From contig JAPYXD010000680.1 in the NCBI GenBank assembly GCA_030998225.1, positions 2,170,001 to 2,234,000 of the forward strand: a stretch of 64,000 nucleotides of DNA. The letters are read 5' to 3'. This document shows positions 58,482-64,000 of the stretch, piece by piece (position 1 is the stretch's first letter; each line of letters starts with the position of its first letter). This DNA comes from Diplolepis rosae. Its lineage: Eukaryota > Arthropoda > Insecta > Hymenoptera > Diplolepididae. The translations under genes and the position numbers were made by a program. The notes beneath the pieces are model-generated. The model was not told where the DNA came from, made no database searches, and was given only the letters and a program-made list of their open reading frames with translations.

Positions 58482-59520
58482 CGATTCGAATTCACTAAAA
58501 ACTTCTCAAGCAGTGACGCCCAGGGGAAGCTGTGCGGCGATCGACAAAAGGGATATCTCGTTTCGGGTGTGAGGGGAGAGACTGGTCGCCCTTTCAATAT
58601 CCCTCGCATCACAGGGCACCCATTCCTCCCTCCCTTTTCTCATCTCGACCAAGAAAGCGAAGATAGTCTATCAAAGGAATTTCAATGAACTTTTCCGAAG
58701 CAATACTCCTAAAAAGTTCCGCTCATTTTATTTATTTCTTTTTGGCTTTTACTGTAAGTCTGGCCTTTTTCAACGTCTTCTTGATCCTCTCGAAGGAAAA
58801 CAATACGCAATTACGAACTAATCAGTCTTGAAGAAGGGCCTTGGCGAACGGCCAGAACTGTTGAGCACCCACAAACATCCATCGGCCTTTTCTTTCCCAC
58901 TTCTCCTTCTATAAATCCCCTTTCGAGCACAGCTGGACGAATCAAGCAGACAGCGATGTGCTTGAAAATCATTGAGATCCAATCAAACTCCTAAAATCAT
59001 AAAAAAGCAGGATAGGAAGGCAGTCGACCTCTATTTTATTTTTATTTTTAAGCCCTTGAAAAGAGTTAACCATTTTTAGTTTCGTAATTTTTTTACGTTT
59101 AATCAAGGATGTAGCTTGGTAAAAATTTCTTCTGTTTTGAATTAAAAAATAATTGGAGATATTTCTGCAACTGAAATTTAAGGGGAAGTGGATATTGAAA
59201 ATTGATTAGAAGTAATTAAGTTTTTCATTATTAAAACTGTCACGATGTTACCAGTTATGGAGTGACGTGAAGTCAATATTTGAGTTGGATGTTTGAAATA
59301 GAACCTGAGCGTGTTATCTTCGATTTCATGCGAAAACATGCAAGAAGGAGGGGCTTATAAACGGTCCATGCAATTTGAAACTGCAGCAGAAATTCCAGAC
59401 GAAAGTTGCACCGTTTTTGAGAAACTAACTACCTTTGTTATGCATACCTTATTCATTATTTGGCTCCCTTGTAATTTATTCATTTCTTTCAAAATCTCGA
59501 TATAGTATCTTCAATTCTTT
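58482..59520. other. Intron 4, no gene seen
   Basis: 58482-58680 continues the GC-rich island around the CRE. The rest is AT-rich and unrecognised. Confidence 0.4.
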
Positions 59521-59524
59521 TTAA

Positions 59525-60293
59525 GGCCATGGATCAACCAGAGAAAGTGATAACTTTTATTTTTCATAACATATCTTCCTAGAAATTTGGAAAATACAAC
59601 AGAAGACGATAAATAACGTCTGTCAACTTCGTTTGAGTGAAAGTTTTGTTAACTTTAATTATCGATAATTCTTTCAATTTTCTTTCAAATATTCTTGATG
59701 TTCTTAGAATCTAGATTGAATTCTAGATGTTCAAAGAATTGCACGTGTGAAACTATAAAATTAGTCCTAATAACTAAATTTACAAAAAAATAAAATAAAA
59801 ACTGTACAAACAATTTTTTCTGCAAAAATACTAAGGGGAGTAACTTAAAAAAATGCAGGTGTGACGGATAAACATTGTGGTAAAAACGAAATCAATGAAT
59901 TGTACGTGTGAAACTATAAAATTGATCTAAATAACTAAATTTACAAAAAAAGAAAACCTGTACAAAAATTTTTCTATAAAAATTCAAAGGGAAGAAAAGC
60001 CAACTAAGAACATCAACAATATTTCAATATTAAAACTAAGGGTCGATACAAGTCCTGTTCATTATTGTTTTTTTTTCAAAATTTTTACTAAAAAGAAGTT
60101 AACAGCAATTACAGTATTTAAGGTTATCCAAAAAATAATAACTAAAATAGATTTTCGGTATCAGGTAGACTTGAAAAATAGAGTCAATAAGGTCCGTCTG
60201 GTTCGAAAAATCTATTTTAGTTATTGATTTTTGAATAACCTTACATACTAGAATTGCAATTACCAACGTCACGTGGTCTGGTTGATCCATGGC
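59525..60293. mobile_element. Foldback MITE, family B, carrying two insertions
   Basis: TTAA (59521-59524), then GGCCATGGATCAACCAGAG...CACGTGGTCTGGTTGATCC, ATGGCC. Inside are a two-unit direct repeat (period about 162; ACGTGTGAAACTATAAAATT at about 59741 and 59903) and the small element at 60122. Confidence 0.75.
60122..60240. mobile_element. Small foldback MITE, family G, nested in family B
   Basis: TTAA (60118-60121), then GGTTATCCAAAAAATAATAA...TTTTTGAATAACC, then TTAC (decayed TTAA). 119 bp; ACTAAAATAGATTTTCG is inverted at the other side. Confidence 0.8.
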
Positions 60294-61919
60294 CATGAAT
60301 ATAAAAATGAAAAGCTATAGAATAAAGTGGACAATGATGATTAAGATTGCAAAAGACTTCGTAAAAGCGCACTCTAGATTAATACGTGTGTGCAATATAA
60401 ATGGTATCAGCTGCTCGTAATTTTTCATGGTTAGAGGAATAGGTTGGAATTTTTTGTTCGGTACTCGATCATGTGAAATCTCATATTGTTATGATATTGC
60501 TCGTAAAGCCTCATACTTCGGCCTACTTCAATTTCCGAGCGCCCTTGCGAAAGGGGCGGAAGAGAAACGAGCAAATAAGTGTCTGTGTACCTACATCAAA
60601 AAAATAATAATAATTTTCTCGATATAACAATGCATAATATAGAACTTTAATAATAATTAGTGAAGCTGCATTACAGGTAATTTATTATATAAGATTATTA
60701 TTATCTCCATCTTAGTGAGATCTTTTCTTGTAAATTAAACCTCATTTAATTACAGTATTAAATCAAATCTTTGCTGAATTCATATAAGAGATTTAAATTA
60801 AAATTGAAAATTTGTTTAGAACGATTTTGGTAAATTATAATCTGTTCACGATTTTTTGGACAATGAGTGAGGGAAGTTTGTAGGACAATTTTTGGTGAGT
60901 AAATATTCTAGTTTGTCATTGGGTCCTTTTTATTCAACTCTCCACTTGTGTACCACTAAAATAGGGGTGAGAAATCCCTTCGAGAATCGCGGGAATTTCC
61001 ATTGAATTTCTATTCGAGGGCAGCCCTGTTGCCGGATTTGGGCGTCGTCTAGTATCGAGCGTCGAGACGTCGGGGTGCGCGGAGCCGTTGCCATGTCAAC
61101 CGACGAACTCGCAGGGTTTTCACATTCGAGTTTGCACGGAAAGCTTCGAAATGCTTGCTGTGTAAAGAAATAGAAAATGCATCGCGTGATGCAAAAACAT
61201 CTGACCCTGAAATTCCACATTAGGGTTATATCGATCGAACCCTTAAAAGCATAAATCTGAAACGAGGTCAGATCAAATTAGAATTTGTCTTTTTGTAAAA
61301 AAATGTACATTAATACGAATTATTCTTTTTAATGTTATATCTACAGAGAGGAATTAACATTACAAGTAAAAAAGGAAGACATGACAAATTTCAAGCATAA
61401 AGTTTTTTTTAGTGAACAAATGTCGACTCTGTCTTGAATTGAATATTTTGACATCAAAGAAGAACAGGTTTTTGTACACATCGAAGTGGAATCAGCTGGA
61501 AGGAAAATTGTGGTCGTGACGGAATTTCCACATTTATAGTTTTAGCGAAGACGAACTGCATATAAAAGAAAAGTTGAATTTTCCTTTGAGAAGAGATCTT
61601 CCGCAGTTTCTGGTTCTTTCTAGTTATAGTTCTATTTTTATTGCAAATATACATTTCCTGTAGCAAAAAATGTAGCCAATTTCCAAATGTACTCTGAACA
61701 AGTTTTAATGAAGCTTTTTCAGAATTTCTTCAAAAACTAAAGTTTGCTGTGATGTTTGGAGATAGAAAGGAGCAAATTATAAGTGATCAAGAGTTGGAGA
61801 TAATATCAATTAAACTGTACGACTGAATGTTCGTCTAGTAGGTGGACTTCTTCTTTCGTTAAAATTTACTCTTAATTACACTGGACAACTTGAAGCTAAG
61901 TAATTTCTTGATTTCCCAG
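60294..61919. other. Intron 4, no gene seen; GC-rich island
   Basis: 60990-61180 is CpG-containing and unique, with a 96-codon minus-strand frame (60930-61220, MATAPRTPTSRRSI inside) that I do not recognise. Possible regulatory island or unknown exon. Confidence 0.3.
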
Positions 61920-62096
61920 GTGGAACTGCATCGTCTTTGGGTTCCCTTTCAATATCACCTACACGTATGTAGACTCGATGGCAACATGAAAGCATACTTG
62001 GCTGCAAGGAAGTCGTCGATAACCAGTTATCCTCACTTCGATCTCTTGTGTCGTCCAGTCATTTCAAAGATACAAAGCAACCCCTTCTCGCTATAG
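61920..62096 (+). other. Candidate alternative 3' coding exon, 58 codons plus stop (speculative)
   Basis: The acceptor TTGATTTCCCAG ends at 61919. Phase 0 reading, compatible with the donor at 54073, starts VELHRLWVPFQYHLHVC and stays open to TAG at 62094-62096. The stretch is GC-richer than its flanks. No family is recognised; an AATAAA lies only about 650 bp further on. It could be chance. Confidence 0.18.
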
Positions 62097-64000
62097 GTGT
62101 CATCTTACATTCTTCCAAAGAGTGTCACCTTCATTTTATCTCTTTATTGTTAAAGTAAAATGTATCTTAAAATAATTCTCTTATCTCTACAAAGCTTTAA
62201 AGAAAAGTTTCTTCAATACAGTGCTCTTTGTAGTTTTTTGGACTCTAGAAATCTAATACGATTTAAAAGCTTGGTTGAAACTTCTAGCTGGCGTTGAAAC
62301 GTGTCATATCGTTTCTGAGCTTCAATTATCGCATCATTCATAGTACAACGCACCTTTGTGTAAGCATATAAGTACCACTGATTATGATGGCGAATGGACT
62401 CGTGTTGTCTTAAACCTGCAATCGTTTTCCACGTCCATCAGACACGAGAATTACTGTTAATCTGTCCTGTTCGAGGATACCGAGTTTAATCATACGTTAC
62501 TTCCAACCAATCATTCAACACATGAGTCATAGACTCTATATTCTAGTACTTAATTCCTGAAGTAGTATTTGAAATTTCCAAATGAAAGGATACAAGTCAT
62601 TTATATCTTCAGATTTTTCACTCCACTTCCTCGCAGAATTGAACAGTTTTGAATTTAAAATAGAATAGTTACTAATCCGGTATTTAAGGTCAAACCGAGA
62701 ATTATTCTACAGAAAATGTTTGCTCTGAAGATTAAATTAAAGTTTAGCATTTTAATAAAAATACTCGAATGTTTGATAATATTGTTGAAAGGAGAATCCA
62801 TTAGGGAGATCAAAGGGTTGCGAAAATTAGTAGAAGACCTGGAAAAGTATTTTGAAATTTAGTTTCAATCGTTAGTGATTATTCTCATGAAGTGTTTTCG
62901 AGTGTCGTATTGGTATAAGTTTTAAGACAATATCATTGTCTACAATCTCTGAGATTATTTAGAAATATTTTTCCATTATAGTTAACTGAGATTTTTTTAT
63001 TCGAGATATTCGTAGTCACGCTTGTGCGTGGCAGCGCAAGATAATTCGTTCTCTTCTTCCGAGACGTGAAGGACACCTTGGTTTCAGAAGGTACTTGCTC
63101 CTAAGGGAATCGCCAGAGGTTCTTTGCGTTGTAACAGGAACAAGACGGTTCGCTGAATCACGCACGTCCATATATTGTTGTAACCACCCTTGACTATCCT
63201 CTTCAATGCCCTGAAGAGAGTCGCAAAACGCAATAAGGGTGAGACGAGCCTATCGATTTTATCATTTTGTGAACAGAGATTCAACGACACGGACCGGTAC
63301 AAGCAAACATCGACTCACCTCTATGCACTTTTTCAATCCAATATTTTCTAGCGTTAATCAGCAAAAATAATCATGAAATTCACAAAAGTTTCAATCTATC
63401 AAATACAAAGTTGCCAATTTCAATTTCATGAATTTCAGGGAGATAGGAATACAAATTTCTCTTGTTTCATAAGAACGGTATTGCGCATTTGTATAGTGAA
63501 CTTCGTGCAGGTCGTAAATTTTTCCGAGAAGTGTACTCCAAGCAAACTCCAATTCTACTTTACGACTAGTTATTCTCTCTCGTGAGTCGAAGAGATTTTT
63601 CAGGGGCTCATTACGGCACCATCCGGCTAATTAAGAACCTCTGGCACATTGCGAAGAAAAATTCCGACTAAGAAAAACGCAACACTAATCTTTATTCTGC
63701 TAAATAAATATTGAATCATTCCAGTTCTTTTTCAATAGAAAATTTTCTGTTGTAATTTTATTCACGCGCTGAATTTTTTGTTAATGTTATTCTTTAACTA
63801 ATAAATTTTTTGAAGTTTTAACAGCATTGGTATCTATTGATGTAGTTTGAAATGACTACGGATTTGTTAAATTTGAAGAAAATTACCAGATTTTTCTCAG
63901 ACTGAATTTTTTAAAATCAGATTTATATCAATTCCTATTTGAAAAATTGAAAACTTCTACTCATAAATATCTGGACAAAGTCAGAAACCCTGTAAGACAA
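62097..64000. other. Right end of the window, no gene seen
   Basis: Intron 4 or downstream sequence. An acceptor-like site at 63437-63438 opens a 48-codon phase-0 frame (63439-63585), but its composition is not convincing. Confidence 0.4.

Larger units (their letters stand above)
20400..64000 (+). other. Akap200: Akap200-like gene span (partial; continues past the right edge)
   Basis: Gene-level entry. Leader exon to about 20510, intron 1 (15.8 kb), exon 2 36294-36594 with the start codon, intron 2 (16.3 kb), exon 3 52919-53080, intron 3 (872 bp), exon 4 53953-54072, then intron 4, which is still open at 64000. All coding junctions are phase 0 with GT-AG borders, and the joined 167 codons have no stop. 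The product matches insect AKAP200: N-myristoylation signal, acidic low-complexity body, MARCKS-type effector domain. In Drosophila this gene is known to give a long form with a PKA RII-binding region and a short MARCKS-like form by alternative splicing; here the RII region and C-terminus would lie downstream. The link from the leader exon to exon 2 is inferred. Confidence 0.75.

Noticed and set aside
63439..63585. Phase-0 open frame after an AG (48 codons)
   Set aside because: Weak acceptor, AT-rich composition and no recognisable protein; phase match alone is a one-in-three chance.

Overview
The window looks like AT-rich animal nuclear DNA, most probably from an insect and plausibly a hymenopteran. 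The reasons are spliceosomal GT-AG introns, very low gene density, a mariner remnant, tRNA-derived SINEs and many palindromic (foldback) MITEs. The order is inferred from how the one protein looks, not from a search.

One gene is convincing: a plus-strand homologue of insect Akap200 (A-kinase anchor protein 200, MARCKS-like). Its start codon is at 36376. The N-terminus is a myristoylation signal (MGARQS), followed by an acidic Pro/Thr/Ala/Glu-rich body and then a basic Phe/Ser effector domain (FSFRTFSFGKK) split across two exons. Three coding exons (36376-36594, 52919-53080, 53953-54072) join in phase 0 and give 167 residues, ending at a donor at 54073. A leader exon ending near 20510, in the only strongly CpG/GC-rich stretch of the left half, is the likely 5' end. 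Introns 1 and 2 are about 15.8 and 16.3 kb, and intron 4 runs beyond the right edge. Three weak candidate alternative exons lie in intron 4. One, in the wrong phase, encodes a Trp/Leu-rich amphipathic helix that could be a PKA-binding segment.

Layout: 1-19600 is repeat-filled flank or upstream DNA without recognisable exons. 19640-20990 is the promoter and leader-exon region. 20511-36293 is intron 1. 36294-36594 is the first coding exon. 36595-52918 is intron 2. 52919-54072 holds two coding exons around a short intron carrying a MITE. 54073-64000 is intron 4, which has fewer transposons and several GC-richer unique islands.

The striking feature is the transposon landscape. At least eight sequence-unrelated foldback families share TTAA target sites and GG...CC ends (TTAA-GG...CC-TTAA). 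Copies abut each other sharing one TTAA, nest in one another, and in one case fill a site whose unfilled paralogue is also present. A tRNA-derived SINE occurs as tandem and hairpin copies. One hairpin copy turns exactly at the anticodon loop and is flanked by a 13-bp target duplication. Two perfect GTGACGTCAC (CRE) palindromes lie in introns 2 and 4 of this PKA-anchor gene.
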